DNA of 64,000 bases from Maribacter polysaccharolyticus (GCF_028882255.1 NZ_JARBUY010000001.1:756165-820164); one strand, 5' to 3'; positions 25,640 through 34,126 are shown, counted from the stretch's first letter. Notes: a model not told the origin generated them from the letters alone. Made by a program: numbers and translations.

Positions 25640-26860
25640 ATGAAAAGAAGAAATTTTATTAAAAGGACTACTTTAGGTTCATTAAGTACTTTGATCGGGG
25701 CAGAAATCGTTTTTGCCGATACCATGCCAAAAGGGTATCTCCCCTTGGCTTTTCAGGACCCCGACCCTTTCAAAATGTTCAACAAAAACAAGGAAATGGA
25801 AGTGCTCAACGACAAACCTTGGAACATTGAGGCCAAAGCCCATTTGTTGGATGATAAAATTACCCCGAATTCATCGATGTTCATTCGAAACAATGGTTTA
25901 ATTCCGGAGCAGATCGACGCCAATACCTGGACGTTGACCATAGATGGGGAATCTGTGGACACACCGAAATCCTATACCTTGGAGGAATTGAAAACAAAGT
26001 TCAACCAACATACCTATCAATTGACCTTGGAATGTGGCGGTAATGGCAGAAGTGAATTCGATCCACCGGCCAAAGGGAACCAATGGACCGTAGGTGCCGT
26101 CTCCTGTGCCAGTTGGACCGGAGTTCGTCTTCGCGATATCCTGGAGGATGTTGGGGTGAATAACGATGCGGTTTATATCGGATACCATGCCGCCGATGTA
26201 CACCTAAGCAGGGATCCGCAAAAAGAGCCTATTTCACGGGGAGCACCCATGGCCAAAGCGATGCAGGACGAAACCCTTATCGCCTTTCAAATGAACGGTA
26301 AGGATATACCCTTGGCCCACGGTTACCCCTTACGATTGGTTGCCGGTGGCTGGCCTGCTTCGGTCTCAGGTAAATGGGTCAACCGTATAAGTGTCCGTAA
26401 TATCGTTCATGATGGCACTAAAATGACCGGTACCGCATATCGGGTACCCTGTAATCCCGTTGCCCCGGGTGAAAAAGTAAAGGATGAAGACATGTGTATC
26501 ATCGAATCAATGCCCGTGAAGTCGTTGATCACCTACCCCAGATCGGGGGCAACGATCAAAGAAGGAAAAGCCTTGGATATCCGTGGCCATGCCTGGGCAG
26601 GTGAATTGGAAGTGTCCAAAATGGAATACTCCATCGATTTTGGGGCCAGTTGGAACGATTGCCCCATTGAGAAGCCCTATAATAGACTGGCTTGGCAACA
26701 TTTTGCGACCAAAATCGACTTTCCTAAAAAAGGGTATTATGAAGTATGGGCCAAGGCTACCGATTCCCGTGGTATAAGTCAACCAATGTTATTACCCGGA
26801 TGGAATCCGAAAGGATATTTGAACAATGCATGCCATAGAATCGCCATAAAGGTCGTATAG
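25640..26860 (+). CDS. Sulfite dehydrogenase molybdopterin subunit (SorA/SoxC-like)
   Basis: The 406-residue protein has a twin-arginine-like signal (MKRRNFIKRTTLG), fitting export of a folded cofactor-bound enzyme. The sulfite-oxidase fold shows LTLECGGNGR (molybdenum-ligand Cys about 131), then PISRGAPM and the dimerisation domain (about 290-400). It oxidises sulfite to sulfate in the periplasm. The next gene, a monoheme cytochrome, starts at the base after its stop codon, as in sorAB. YedY/MsrP is an alternative, but the cytochrome partner and length favour SorA/SoxC. Confidence 0.85.
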   Translation: MKRRNFIKRTTLGSLSTLIGAEIVFADTMPKGYLPLAFQDPDPFKMFNKNKEMEVLNDKPWNIEAKAHLLDDKITPNSSMFIRNNGLIPEQIDANTWTLTIDGESVDTPKSYTLEELKTKFNQHTYQLTLECGGNGRSEFDPPAKGNQWTVGAVSCASWTGVRLRDILEDVGVNNDAVYIGYHAADVHLSRDPQKEPISRGAPMAKAMQDETLIAFQMNGKDIPLAHGYPLRLVAGGWPASVSGKWVNRISVRNIVHDGTKMTGTAYRVPCNPVAPGEKVKDEDMCIIESMPVKSLITYPRSGATIKEGKALDIRGHAWAGELEVSKMEYSIDFGASWNDCPIEKPYNRLAWQHFATKIDFPKKGYYEVWAKATDSRGISQPMLLPGWNPKGYLNNACHRIAIKVV

Positions 26861-27346
26861 ATGGAGGATCAAACGAAATTCAAACTACAGGTCAAGGCGA
26901 TATATCGAATGCTGTTAGGCATCTTTGGCATATTCGCCATTGCCGCCTTTACCATACTGGTTCTTTTGTCTAACCCTCAATTGTTGGTAAAATCAAAACC
27001 AGGGGTGCAAGCATTGAATGAAGGGTATTCGTCGGTTCCTGCAGAAGACGATTATGATAAAATAGAAAATGGGATCCATGTGCGCACCGGTTTGGTAGAT
27101 GCGGAGGGATTAATGACCGTAGTGAACAATTGTACCAACTGCCATTCCGCAAAATTAGTGACCCAAAATAAAATGAATGAAGAACGGTGGATATCGACCA
27201 TACGATGGATGCAAGAAACCCAGAATTTATGGGATTTAGGCCCTAATGAGGAAATTATCGTCAATTACTTGGTCACCAATTATCCCCCAACAAAGAAAGG
27301 CAGAAGGGAAAATTTGAAGGACATTGAATGGTACACCTTAAATTAA
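26861..27346 (+). CDS. Membrane-anchored monoheme cytochrome c (SorB-like)
   Basis: The 161-residue protein has one N-terminal transmembrane helix (about 17-40) and a single heme motif CTNCH (about 90-94); a distal Met could be the one in IRWMQETQNLW. It abuts the SorA-like gene without a gap. It should take electrons from sulfite oxidation and pass them to a terminal oxidase. It has no signal-peptidase site, so it stays anchored facing the periplasm. Confidence 0.88.
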   Translation: MEDQTKFKLQVKAIYRMLLGIFGIFAIAAFTILVLLSNPQLLVKSKPGVQALNEGYSSVPAEDDYDKIENGIHVRTGLVDAEGLMTVVNNCTNCHSAKLVTQNKMNEERWISTIRWMQETQNLWDLGPNEEIIVNYLVTNYPPTKKGRRENLKDIEWYTLN

Positions 27347-27504
27347 AGGCAGTACCGCAAGTTTTATTGAAACTTTCGGTTTTCGCCACAACATAAAAAA
27401 TATTAAAAAATATCGGCAATCCTTATATGATCCGTATGATGCGTAAAAGTATCCAAACGGTCAAATAAGGGCCAAGAATACAGTTCAACTTAAATTAATA
27501 TGCT

Positions 27505-28383
27505 ATGGAAAAATATGTAGATGCTTTTGTAAACTCCTTTTTAGGAAGTGTTGAATGGACCTGGAAATCCATTATATTCGAAGTTCCTTGGTACACGAAT
27601 TATTTCTGGGGTTTGACCGTTATATCATTAGTAGTTTGGATTCTCGAAATCTCCTTCCCCTGGCGAAAGGAACAATCGATATTCCGTAGGGACTTTTGGT
27701 TGGATGGGTTTTATATGTACTTCAACTTCTTCCTATTCGCCATAGCCATAAGCGGATTTTATAAATTACTGGGGGTACTTTTCAAGGATGTCGGGATTTC
27801 ATCCAAAAGCCTCACCATTATAGACCTTTCCTCCATACCCGTTTGGGGGCAATTGTTGATTTTCTTTATCATTCTTGATTTTGTACAATGGTTTACCCAT
27901 GTATTGCTACACAAGTATCCCTTTCTATGGAAATTCCATAAAGTACACCATTCGGTAAAGGAAATGGGCTTTGCCGCCCATCTGCGGTATCACTGGATGG
28001 AAAACATCATTTATAAACCCTTAAAAACCTTGGGGGTTATGGTCTTGGGCGGTTTTGAACCCGAACAAGCCTATATTGTCCATTTTATAGCAATTGCCAT
28101 TGGCCATTTAAACCATGCGAACATCAAGATAACATGGGGACCGCTGAAATATATTTTCAACAACCCAGTCATGCATCTCTATCATCATGCCTATGTATTG
28201 CCCAAAGGGTCTTATGGCGTGAATTTCGGAATAAGCCTGAGCCTATGGGATTATATTTTTAAAACAAATTATATTCCGGAAGACAGTGGTACCATTAAAC
28301 TCGGGTTCCCAGGGGATGAAAAATTTCCCCAAGATTTCTTCCACCAGAACATTTATGGGTTTGGTAAAAAGAATCAGGATTGA
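27505..28383 (+). CDS. Fatty acid hydroxylase / sterol desaturase family protein
   Basis: This 292-residue membrane protein has four hydrophobic segments and the eight-histidine di-iron motifs of the family: THVLLH (about 132-137), KVHHS (about 148-152), RYHW and NPVMHLYHHAY (about 220-230). It would hydroxylate or desaturate a lipid with O2. Its substrate cannot be told. It stands alone on the plus strand, 158 bases after the cytochrome gene; no Crp/Fnr-like site was seen in front. Confidence 0.88.
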   Translation: MEKYVDAFVNSFLGSVEWTWKSIIFEVPWYTNYFWGLTVISLVVWILEISFPWRKEQSIFRRDFWLDGFYMYFNFFLFAIAISGFYKLLGVLFKDVGISSKSLTIIDLSSIPVWGQLLIFFIILDFVQWFTHVLLHKYPFLWKFHKVHHSVKEMGFAAHLRYHWMENIIYKPLKTLGVMVLGGFEPEQAYIVHFIAIAIGHLNHANIKITWGPLKYIFNNPVMHLYHHAYVLPKGSYGVNFGISLSLWDYIFKTNYIPEDSGTIKLGFPGDEKFPQDFFHQNIYGFGKKNQD

Positions 28384-28405
28384 TGGTCTTAAATACGCCC
28401 CATAA

Positions 28406-29206
28406 CTAATTGGCAGTAACAAAGAGTTGTCGACCGTTGTGGGGTTGTTCGTTCCTATAATTATTTATGGGCATCAGGTTCTTTAGGAGATCTACCTGTT
28501 CCAAGGATACCGTAATGGGTTCTTTGAAAATATACCAATTTACCCCTTCGGTACATGGGGGCGTGGTCAAAGACCCCGTATAAAAGAAATAATCCTTAAG
28601 CTCGGGTAGATTGTCATTCATATTGAAAGGTCTGTCCACTTTTTTACTTTCACCGGCCTTAAGTGGTAAAAAACTTTCCAAAAAATCAAAAGGGATACTG
28701 CCCTCACCTTCTTTGGCCATAACCGAAATAACGGTGTACTGTCCGGAATCATCCATATGGACCAGATGCATTTCCAAGGGATATCGAACCCCGTCGATGG
28801 TATGCTCCGAAGGTTCATGAAAATGTACCTGTTTTAAATCGTATTTCAATCCGTTGACCAAGATATAATCCCCAGTTTCGAAGTTATATTGGATACTATG
28901 TCCGTTATTGGTAACATCATGGATCCTGGTCTCATCGGCATAGTAGAGGTCTATAGCCTTTAAATTACCGTTCTCTTTGTATTTCACAATATTGATGGGG
29001 GATTGAAACTTACCGTTGCAATCCGAATCGACCTCAATTTCGGCCCAATGCTCCGGACCCGTTTCCCCTGAATAACTCCAATGTTTATGGGCCTTACCAT
29101 GTTCAGACCCTTCCATGTTGGAAGTACTTTGATGGTTGATCGACTTATTTTCTTTACAGGCAACTAGAACCGAAAATACAATTAGGGGAAAGAAGGAATA
29201 TTTCAT
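28406..29206 (-). CDS. Alpha-type carbonic anhydrase lipoprotein
   Basis: The 266-residue lipoprotein starts at MKYSFFPLIVFSVLVAC (lipid Cys about 17). The open frame extends 10 codons upstream but this start gives a clean lipobox. Alpha-CA signatures are clear: HWSYSGETGPEHW, CNGKFQSPINI, the zinc histidines in QVHFHEPSEH and EMHLVHMDD, and YTGSLTTPPCTEGVNW. It hydrates CO2 at the cell envelope. It follows the cytochrome gene on the same strand after about 108 bases. Confidence 0.93.
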   Translation of the reverse strand: MKYSFFPLIVFSVLVACKENKSINHQSTSNMEGSEHGKAHKHWSYSGETGPEHWAEIEVDSDCNGKFQSPINIVKYKENGNLKAIDLYYADETRIHDVTNNGHSIQYNFETGDYILVNGLKYDLKQVHFHEPSEHTIDGVRYPLEMHLVHMDDSGQYTVISVMAKEGEGSIPFDFLESFLPLKAGESKKVDRPFNMNDNLPELKDYFFYTGSLTTPPCTEGVNWYIFKEPITVSLEQVDLLKNLMPINNYRNEQPHNGRQLFVTAN

Positions 29207-29314
29207 TGGGTAAAATGGTATTGGAACGAAGGCCATTTTATTTTAAGGAATGACCACATGTTTTAAAATCGCATCGAAATTAAAACTAATATTTAAGTAT
29301 TTAAAGCGAGACGA

Positions 29315-30361
29315 TTACTTTTTATAAAAAACAATACTCCACATACCCCTAACTTGGTTTTCGGAATATCCCAAGGCCTGATCGTTGGGATATAAGGCCT
29401 TTAAAGTACGTAAGGTTTCAGGGGTTACATTTTCATTCGGTAGGCCATGGCATTGAAGGCACATGGTATTTGTAGTTATAGGGGAATAGTAATGTACCTT
29501 ATCATCGATTTCATCGATTATCGGGCTTACCTTATTTCCCTTTTCCACCGTATTCTTAAAGGCCGCAATATACTCGAGCTCTTGGGAATCTGCCTGGTTA
29601 TCGGGATTCCTCGGTTTATCGGAAACCCTTTTGATGTTTACGCCTTGTACTGTTGCCATACTATCGGTCAACTTTATGGCCCTAAGGTTACAAAATTGAA
29701 CAGCCCCGACGGTGCCCTTCTTTTCAATAGCGGTAATAAGGTTTTTACCTAACTGCGCTTTGGTGGCAAGGGCATACTTCATTCCCAAGGCATTGTAATC
29801 GGTAGGGGTGATACCCTGTCTTGTATCCAAGTTCATCGGTCTGCCCATTCCACCGCCATTCCCTTGACCTCTACCTTTACGCATACCCTGTCCTTGGCCC
29901 ATACCTTGACCCTGGGAGTTCTGCCGATAGTGCTCTTCAAACCAATCCGGTTGATCAATTTCATTTTCATAAAGATATTCCGCAATGAGCTTTATATCTT
30001 CCTCTGGGTAAGGAAGAAAGGGCATTACCCCAAAACGCTGAACGGCCCCGGGCATTTTTGATCTTTCCAATGTAGGGTCTTTCGACCAATCGATGAAATC
30101 CTGTATAAAGGCATTCTTGTCCCTAACGCCCATTACGTAACGCCTTTTAACGGCTGCCATGGGAGGTGCCAACCTATTTTCCTCCGGGGTGGTAGCATCA
30201 TGGCAAGCATAACATTTGGTTTCCATGATTTTCTTCCCAGGATGTTGTAAAGCCGATATATTGGTTTCGGTGGTTGTATCCATAGCGGTTGTTTCCGTGT
30301 TTTTCGCATCCTTACAACTTGCGAAAACAAACACTAGGGCCACACAATACAGGAGTTTCAT
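29315..30361 (-). CDS. Diheme c-type cytochrome with DUF3365 (Tll0287-like) domain
   Basis: This 348-residue lipoprotein (MKLLYCVALVFVFASC) has two modules joined by a Gly/Gln/Met-rich linker (about 150-175, repeats of GQGMG). The first is a monoheme cytochrome c (CYACH at 50-54, with APPM as candidate distal Met). The second is a DUF3365 domain with a second heme motif (CLQCH, about 303-307) and the Tll0287-type VQFCNLRAI and Q-V-R-G-M-W-S-I. DUF3365 domains are heme-PAS-like redox or gas sensors. Its start codon overlaps the HMA gene's stop (TAATG). Confidence 0.85.
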   Translation of the reverse strand: MKLLYCVALVFVFASCKDAKNTETTAMDTTTETNISALQHPGKKIMETKCYACHDATTPEENRLAPPMAAVKRRYVMGVRDKNAFIQDFIDWSKDPTLERSKMPGAVQRFGVMPFLPYPEEDIKLIAEYLYENEIDQPDWFEEHYRQNSQGQGMGQGQGMRKGRGQGNGGGMGRPMNLDTRQGITPTDYNALGMKYALATKAQLGKNLITAIEKKGTVGAVQFCNLRAIKLTDSMATVQGVNIKRVSDKPRNPDNQADSQELEYIAAFKNTVEKGNKVSPIIDEIDDKVHYYSPITTNTMCLQCHGLPNENVTPETLRTLKALYPNDQALGYSENQVRGMWSIVFYKK

Positions 30362-30636
30362 TATTTCGCCATTTTACCCGTAGCACAACTCACAAAGGAT
30401 TTTGCCTTTGAAGCAAGGGTGTTTTTATTATCTACCGATGGGTAACCCAAATTGATCAGTCTTTCCTTGACTTTTGATAGGTCGTCGGAGGTATTATAGG
30501 CAAATGTTACGGAAGATTCTTCAGGAACGACCACTACTTCAGAAATGTTCTCCATTTCGGATAATTTGTTGGTAATGGTTCGTGCACATCCGCCACATTT
30601 TAAGTTCTGTACGATTATGGATTCTTTCATGTTCAA
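30361..30636 (-). CDS. Heavy-metal-associated (HMA) domain protein
   Basis: This 91-residue protein has a ferredoxin-like HMA fold with the metal loop KCGGCART (Cys 14 and 17, CxxC). The extended tail contains one more Cys (VSCATG). It resembles cytosolic copper chaperones of the CopZ/Atx1 type, though MxCxxC is replaced by LKCGGC. It is coupled to the cytochrome gene by TAATG and lies 46 bases behind the rhodanese gene. Start may be Met 1 or Met 3. Confidence 0.85.
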   Translation of the reverse strand: MNMKESIIVQNLKCGGCARTITNKLSEMENISEVVVVPEESSVTFAYNTSDDLSKVKERLINLGYPSVDNKNTLASKAKSFVSCATGKMAK

Positions 30637-30682
30637 TATTTTTATTTGTTCGGTTGTTTTAATTTTTCAATCTATATAGGGC

Positions 30683-31024
30683 TTACCACTGCATATACCC
30701 GCCTTTTAGGTCGTACACTTTTTCAAAACCCATATCCAAAATTTTTCGTGCCGCTTTTCTACTCCTTGCCCCTGATCTACAATAGAGGTAAACGGGTTTG
30801 CTTTTATCCAATTTCTCAAAGGAAGGTTTAAAACTTCCACTTTGGAATAAGTCGATATTAAGTGCTTTTCCTATATGCCCACTATTATATTCCCTTGGGG
30901 TACGAACATCCACCAATTGGACTTTCTTATTTTGAATGGCCTTTTTAAAGGAATTTTTATCAAGTACTTCGAACTTATTGGGATCGAGGCTACTACCGCC
31001 GAAAAGAGAACTTAGGAATGACAT
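30683..31024 (-). CDS. Single-domain rhodanese
   Basis: The 113-residue sulfurtransferase has the active-site loop YCRSGARSRKA (Cys 82) and the CH2A-type VDVRTPREYNSGHI segment (about 38-51). No signal peptide is apparent, so it is cytosolic. It would take sulfane sulfur, for example from the SQR reaction. It heads a tight operon with the HMA and cytochrome genes. The upstream transcript appears to start near 31202 and to carry a short ORF and hairpin. Confidence 0.9.
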   Translation of the reverse strand: MSFLSSLFGGSSLDPNKFEVLDKNSFKKAIQNKKVQLVDVRTPREYNSGHIGKALNIDLFQSGSFKPSFEKLDKSKPVYLYCRSGARSRKAARKILDMGFEKVYDLKGGYMQW

Positions 31025-31067
31025 TTGATTTCGTTTAATTGCTAATTTATTGTTTGTGTATTAAAAC

Positions 31068-31101
31068 AAGGGAATGACAGGAATCAACCTGTCGTCCCCT
31101 T
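31068..31101 (-). terminator. Leader hairpin between the short ORF and rhodanese
   Basis: A 14-bp arm (AAGGGGACGACAGG) pairs with CCTGTCATTCCCTT across a 6-base loop with one mismatch and one G-U, followed by GTTTTAAT on the minus strand. It may be a terminator for the 21-codon transcript or an attenuator for the rhodanese operon. Confidence 0.5.
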
Positions 31102-31126
31102 GTTACCCTAGTTATAACTAACTATT

Positions 31127-31192
31127 TTAATGTATGTTCAGAGTGCCACGGGCGTATCCAAAAAATCCGTGTCCTTGCATTCCGACCCCCAT
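31127..31192 (-). CDS. Unannotated 21-codon ORF under a Crp/Fnr-like promoter
   Basis: The short ORF starts at ATG 31192 and reads MGVGMQGHGFFG, then Tyr-Ala-Arg and GTLNIH before TAA. The predicted transcript start (near 31202) lies about 10 bases upstream, leaving a leader with TTGGAAG just before the ATG. It is Gly/His/aromatic-rich. It could be a regulated micropeptide, a leader peptide controlling the hairpin at 31068-31101, or chance. Homology was not tested. The location directly behind one of the best promoter/site pairs is the main support. Confidence 0.4.
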   Translation of the reverse strand: MGVGMQGHGFFGYARGTLNIH

Positions 31193-31207
31193 CTTCCAAG
31201 TAACGGT

Positions 31208-31251
31208 TAAAATTATAATCGTTATATGGATTTTTAAGTAACATTGGTTAC
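31208..31251 (-). promoter_or_regulatory. Promoter of the short ORF / rhodanese operon with Crp/Fnr-like site
   Basis: The perfect GTAACATTGGTTAC (31238-31251) is centred 29.5 bp from the first base of TAATTTTA (31215-31208, minus strand). The same octamer appears at the efflux and SQR promoters. Confidence 0.65.
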
Positions 31252-31352
31252 ATAATGTATCGGAACGTAGGTCATCAACACATATCGATCAGCCGAATAT
31301 GGAGGTTTTATTGAGACGGGATCAAGACTTCACCATTTGGAAGGTCAATCCC

Positions 31353-31985
31353 TTATGCATTCACCAATTTAATTTGATTTCTATATAGCTCGATCTCACC
31401 GAGGTTTTCCAATTTTTTCAACAATCTTGAAATGACCACCCTAGAGGTATGCAATTCATAGGCAATTTGCTGGTGTGTGGTACTGATCTCATTGTCTTTG
31501 GTTACTCTTGCCTTGTCCCTTAAATACTTTAACAGCCGGTCATCCATCCTTAAAAATGCAATGCTGTCTATGGTTTCCAACATTTCATTCAGTCTATTGT
31601 GGTAACTGAGCAGGACAAAATTGCGCCAACTCGTATATTTTGCCAACCATTCCTCCATTTTTTGGATTGGGATCATGATCAATTTGGCATGGGTTTCCGC
31701 AATGGCCCTGACTTCACTCTTTGTGTGCCCCATACAACAGTTCAAAGTCATGGCACAGGTATCCCCATGTTCCAAAAAATACAACAATAATTCATCACCA
31801 TCCCCGTCTTCCCGAAGCACTTTTATCACTCCGGAAATCAATAAAGGCATGGACTTTACGTATTCCCCGATTTCCATGAGCTTATGGCCTTCATGAACTT
31901 CCCTATATGTACCGGTCTGATTAATTTCATTGATCAGTTCCTCTTCAAAAATATGTCCGTAATTGGCTTGCAGTTCTTTTATCAT
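31353..31985 (-). CDS. Crp/Fnr-family transcriptional regulator with Cys pair
   Basis: In the 210-residue protein, residues about 20-125 form a cyclic-nucleotide-binding-like domain, but with Cys 77, Cys 83 and Cys 84 (DTCAMTLNCCMGHTKSE) where cAMP binders have their phosphate cassette. The C-terminal winged helix has the recognition helix TSRVVISRLLKKLE (about 180-193). It keeps the Arg at the CRP Arg180 and Arg185 positions and has Val where CRP and FNR have a specificity Glu, so a non-TGTGA/TTGAT site is expected. It is the natural candidate to bind the GTAAC-N4-GTTAC palindromes around it. The cysteines could sense NO, persulfide or redox state. Confidence 0.88.
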   Translation of the reverse strand: MIKELQANYGHIFEEELINEINQTGTYREVHEGHKLMEIGEYVKSMPLLISGVIKVLREDGDGDELLLYFLEHGDTCAMTLNCCMGHTKSEVRAIAETHAKLIMIPIQKMEEWLAKYTSWRNFVLLSYHNRLNEMLETIDSIAFLRMDDRLLKYLRDKARVTKDNEISTTHQQIAYELHTSRVVISRLLKKLENLGEIELYRNQIKLVNA

Positions 31986-32361
31986 ACGATTATTGTCGAG
32001 ATTTCATTTGTATACTAGGAGTACTTCAAAAATAACCCTCAAATCTGAAATTATGAACGATTAAATCGAATACTTTTAAAAATCTTCCATTTTTTAACCA
32101 TTCTTCTTAAAAAGCTTGAAGGTGTATGGTTTGAAGCTTTAAAACAATCCAAAGTACAGCCGAATAGCCCGCGAATAATCGCCAATACAACGATGCCGGA
32201 AGCCCCCCTTCGCTGAACGCAATATCCAAAGGGTCCATTCCCTTTTTCGGTAATCCCTCAGCTTATGATCGGCAATAGTATGCTCGGGAATGGATGGTCT
32301 TATCGGCATTTATGGAACACCGACGGAAAATTTTCAAACCGCTATGAAAAGGGCAGGGTCA
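31986..32361. other. Intergenic region, no gene seen
   Basis: No credible ORF, RNA or strong hairpin is visible. It lies between the Crp/Fnr start and the end of the PLP enzyme and presumably holds the regulator's promoter. No GTAAC-N4-GTTAC palindrome is present, so autoregulation through that motif is not indicated. Confidence 0.5.
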
Positions 32362-33864
32362 TTAATCATCAAACCAAGTTTTGACCAAGCTTTGCTCATT
32401 TTGGCTTCCTTTACTATGCTCAAATTCATTCTTGGCCAAGTTATGGGTATAATCCCTACCCCATTCTTTATGGTTTAGGGCAACTTGAGCAATGGCATCA
32501 CAAATGAAATCAATTTCGGCATTGGTCATGGTTGGGTGAATGGACATCCGGATCCACCCTGGTCTCTCCATCAAACAACCTTCCAAAATCTTTTTTTCGA
32601 TGGCTTTGGATGTCAATTGGTCTACATGCAAAAGGTAGTGCCCATACGTACCTGCACAGGAACATCCTCCCCTGGTTTGAATTCCGAAACGATCATTCAA
32701 TAACTGAACGATCAAGTTAAAATGGGCATCGTCAATATAAAATGAAAAGATGCCCAGCCTATCTTTATGTTCATTGGCCAGGATATGGAGATTGTCGATT
32801 TCATTCAATTGCCCGAAAATCCTTTGATTCATTTCATGCTCCCGCCTATGGATATTGTCAACCCCCATTTGTTCTTTCAACTTTATGGCAAGGGCCGTTC
32901 TTATCGCCTGTAAAAAGCCAGGGGTACCCCCATCTTCCCGAGTCTCGATATCATCGATATAATCATGGTCGCCCCAAGGGTTGGTGTATGTAACGGTACC
33001 TCCCCCCGGATTATCGGGTATGAGGTTTTTATATAGTTTTTTATTGAAAATAAGTACGCCACTTGAGCCAGGGCCTCCTAAAAATTTATGGGGGGAAAAA
33101 AAGATCGCATCCAAATATTCCTCTTCATTTTCAGGATGCATATCAATATCCACATAGGGTGCCGAACATGCAAAATCAACAAAACACAACCCATTATTGG
33201 CATGGATCATTTTGGCGACCCTATGGTAATCGGTCTGTATACCCGTAACATTGGAACAGGCCGTTATGGAAGCTATCTTCAAGGGATGGTCCTGATATTT
33301 TGCCAATAATTTATCAAAGCTTTCAAAACAGATCAACCCTTGATCGTTACAGGGGATGACCTCAACCTTGGCAATGGTTTCCAACCAAGAGGTTTGATTG
33401 GAATGGTGTTCCATATGGGAGACAAAGACAATCGGTCTCAATGCTTCGGGAATTTCCGTATATGGTCGTAGGTTTTCAGATACTTTGAGTCCTAAAATAC
33501 GTTGAAATTTATTCACCGCACCGGTCATACCACTACCTACGGTAATAAGCACATCGTCCGAATTGGCATTTACATGCCGTTTTATCTTATTCCGAGCTTC
33601 GTGGTAACCCATGGTCATCACCGAACCTGTAAAGGAGGTTTCCGTATGGGTATTGGCCACGAAAGGGCCTATTACATGGGATAATTTATCCTCGATAGGG
33701 CCATATAACCGCCCACTCGCCGTCCAATCCGCATACAATATCCTTTGTTCCCCATAGGGGGATGTAAAAGTCTGATCGACCCCGATGATATGTGACCTGA
33801 ATTGTTGAAAGTAGTGTTCCAAACCTGAAGCTGTCTCCGTCATTTTTATTGTAGATAATCCCAT
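32362..33864 (-). CDS. Class-V aminotransferase / cysteine-desulfurase-like PLP enzyme
   Basis: In this 500-residue cytosolic protein the PLP lysine is in IFFSPHKFLGGPGSSGVL and a probable catalytic cysteine lies in TRGGCSCAGTYGH. SxHKxxGPxG and the late Cys loop are as in NifS/SufS-type desulfurases and selenocysteine lyases. It is longer than SufS (about 400), with extra N- and C-terminal segments. It probably releases sulfur from cysteine or a relative. Start may be residue 1 or Met 8. Its own promoter is not obvious; the palindrome at 34083 points the other way. Confidence 0.8.
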   Translation of the reverse strand: MGLSTIKMTETASGLEHYFQQFRSHIIGVDQTFTSPYGEQRILYADWTASGRLYGPIEDKLSHVIGPFVANTHTETSFTGSVMTMGYHEARNKIKRHVNANSDDVLITVGSGMTGAVNKFQRILGLKVSENLRPYTEIPEALRPIVFVSHMEHHSNQTSWLETIAKVEVIPCNDQGLICFESFDKLLAKYQDHPLKIASITACSNVTGIQTDYHRVAKMIHANNGLCFVDFACSAPYVDIDMHPENEEEYLDAIFFSPHKFLGGPGSSGVLIFNKKLYKNLIPDNPGGGTVTYTNPWGDHDYIDDIETREDGGTPGFLQAIRTALAIKLKEQMGVDNIHRREHEMNQRIFGQLNEIDNLHILANEHKDRLGIFSFYIDDAHFNLIVQLLNDRFGIQTRGGCSCAGTYGHYLLHVDQLTSKAIEKKILEGCLMERPGWIRMSIHPTMTNAEIDFICDAIAQVALNHKEWGRDYTHNLAKNEFEHSKGSQNEQSLVKTWFDD

Positions 33865-34082
33865 GATACATTATTAGCTTATAGGTGAAAAATCCCTTTA
33901 TAGTACCTAAAATAGCAGGATATAAATCAAAATCACCAATCAGATTTTAAAAATAAGCAAAACTTTTAAGCTTTTATTCGAGTAAAAGTACTTAACCCCG
34001 ATAATATCGGACCCCACACACCAACTACCGGGAAAAAACCATTTATAATACCTTGTTATTGTGTTATTTAAATATTGGAATT

Positions 34083-34126
34083 GTAACAATTGTTACATAT
34101 AAAAAGGTCTGTTTCCCATAAATTGA
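34083..34126 (+). promoter_or_regulatory. Promoter of the membrane-protein gene with Crp/Fnr-like site
   Basis: The perfect GTAACAATTGTTAC (34083-34096) is centred 29.5 bp before TAAATTGA (34119-34126), a partial TAnnTTTG match. The start is predicted near 34132, 15 bases before the ATG. Confidence 0.55.
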
